Source of the DNA: Planctomycetota bacterium
GTDB lineage: Bacteria > Planctomycetota > UBA1135 > GCA-002686595
Length of the DNA: 64,000 nt
NCBI GenBank assembly: GCA_029259635.1
Contig: JAJDEU010000025.1
Location: 52,390-116,389 of the forward strand
Direction: 5' to 3'
Position 1 is the first letter of the stretch. Each line of letters starts with the position of its first letter. Both the position numbers and the translations under genes were made by a program. This document shows positions 63,618 through 64,000 of this stretch, one piece after another. A model generated the notes under the pieces. It was not told the DNA's origin. It did no database searches and worked only from the letters and a program-made list of their open reading frames with translations.

Positions 63618-64000
63618 ATACTAATGAAGGCCTCTCCTGAACCTACCCACCGGCTGGGTAGGCTGGGCGTAACACCACCCCAATTCAGGAGAGACCCATG
63701 CGATTCTACACCGAACAGCATGCCCATTACTGCGGTATCGATCTTCACGCGAAAACGATGTACCTCTGCGTCCTCGACCAAACGGGCGAGATTGTCCTCC
63801 ATCGCAATATGCGCTCCTCGCCGGAAACGCTCCTTCGAGCAATCGAGCCTTTTCGAAAGACCTCGTCATCAGCGTCGAGTGCATCTTCACGTGGTATTGG
63901 CTAGCGGATCTCTGCGAGCGCGAGGGCATCCCCTTCGTTCTTGGCCATGCGCTCTACATGAGAGCGATTCACGGCGGGAAAGCCAAGAACGATAAGATTG
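63618..64000 (+). mobile_element. IS110/IS1111-type insertion sequence, left part (runs off window)
   Basis: The element begins at 63618 within attC. An 80-bp leader carries the palindromes CTCTCCTGAA / TTCAGGAGAG (about 63635-63692) and CCTACCCA / TGGGTAGG, then the transposase on the plus strand, opposite to the cassette genes. A short 5' leader and attC target are the properties of the IS1111-attC group. Its right end and expected guide-RNA region lie beyond 64000. Confidence 0.78.
63698..64000 (+). pseudogene. IS110/IS1111-family transposase, frameshifted and incomplete
   Basis: The N-terminus MRFYTEQHAHYCGIDLHAKT is the DEDD (RuvC-like) start of this family. The frame ends prematurely at 63904, but from 63859 another frame continues the expected protein (DLVISVECIFTWYWLADLC, EREGIPFVLGHALYMRAIHG, KAKNDKI) to the window end. 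One base seems to be missing in the run GAAAGACC near 63855-63861. It may be a real mutation, a sequencing error or, less likely, programmed frameshifting. Confidence 0.8.

Overview
The window reads as chromosomal DNA of a Planctomycetota-like bacterium with fairly high GC. The main pointers are two ECF sigma factor / Ser-Thr kinase-TPR modules, large secreted repeat proteins (FG-GAP, beta-propeller, kelch-like), a TPR-CHAT protein, many lipoproteins, frequent GTG/TTG starts and weak Shine-Dalgarno sequences. No rRNA or tRNA gene and no CRISPR array was seen. The phylum call is an inference from gene content, not from a marker gene.

Layout. 0-7 kb: the 3' end of parB, a strong bidirectional terminator, a membrane-anchored cyclophilin, then acyltransferase (DUF374), DUF72, alpha/beta hydrolase, SGNH hydrolase and a cellulose-synthase-like glycosyltransferase. 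7-13 kb: a TRAP solute-binding protein, an uncharacterised lipoprotein, a decayed fragment of a second TRAP binding protein, an ABM-domain membrane protein and a 28 x 15-residue repeat protein. 13-21 kb: a divergent ECF sigma / Ser-Thr kinase pair, a 14-repeat propeller lipoprotein and a hipBA operon preceded by three evenly spaced palindromes. 21-29 kb: TRAP membrane subunits dctQM, a HAD hydrolase, cystathionine beta-synthase, RNase HIII and diaminopimelate epimerase. 29-39 kb: a TPR hybrid histidine kinase, oxidoreductase, small lipoproteins, VOC proteins, an AraC-GyrI regulator and a large exported TPR-CHAT protein. 39-45 kb: oxyR and an exported katG, divergent, with a recognisable OxyR-type operator between them, then two overlapping RlaP-like nucleotidyltransferases. 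45-59 kb: a 14-repeat kelch-like secreted protein, a second Ser-Thr kinase/ECF operon, an MddA-like methyltransferase, an M48 peptidase, small enzymes, a TldD-family protein and an AAA/DUF4143 ATPase.

59.5-64 kb is accessory. It is an integron gene-cassette array with all cassette genes on the minus strand and attC sites between them. It has been invaded by an IS66 element and by IS110/IS1111-type elements that enter attC at one fixed position. The integrase gene is not in the window and would be expected to the right. One cassette gene is cut by IS66, and a 10-bp scar shows that IS66 entered an IS1111-type element that has since been lost. The IS1111-type transposase at the right edge carries a frameshift.

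A dispersed inverted repeat built on ATACGGAGTC sits at gene 3' ends at about 7.1, 39.3 and 47.9 kb, with a possible half copy at 44.97 kb. It looks like a REP/REPIN or MITE family and has supplied the C-terminus of the OxyR homologue. No single gene cluster is clearly a new defence or biosynthetic system. The strongest leads are the layered attC/IS1111/IS66 rearrangement, the tandem RlaP-like pair, the exported TPR-CHAT protein and the repeat family.
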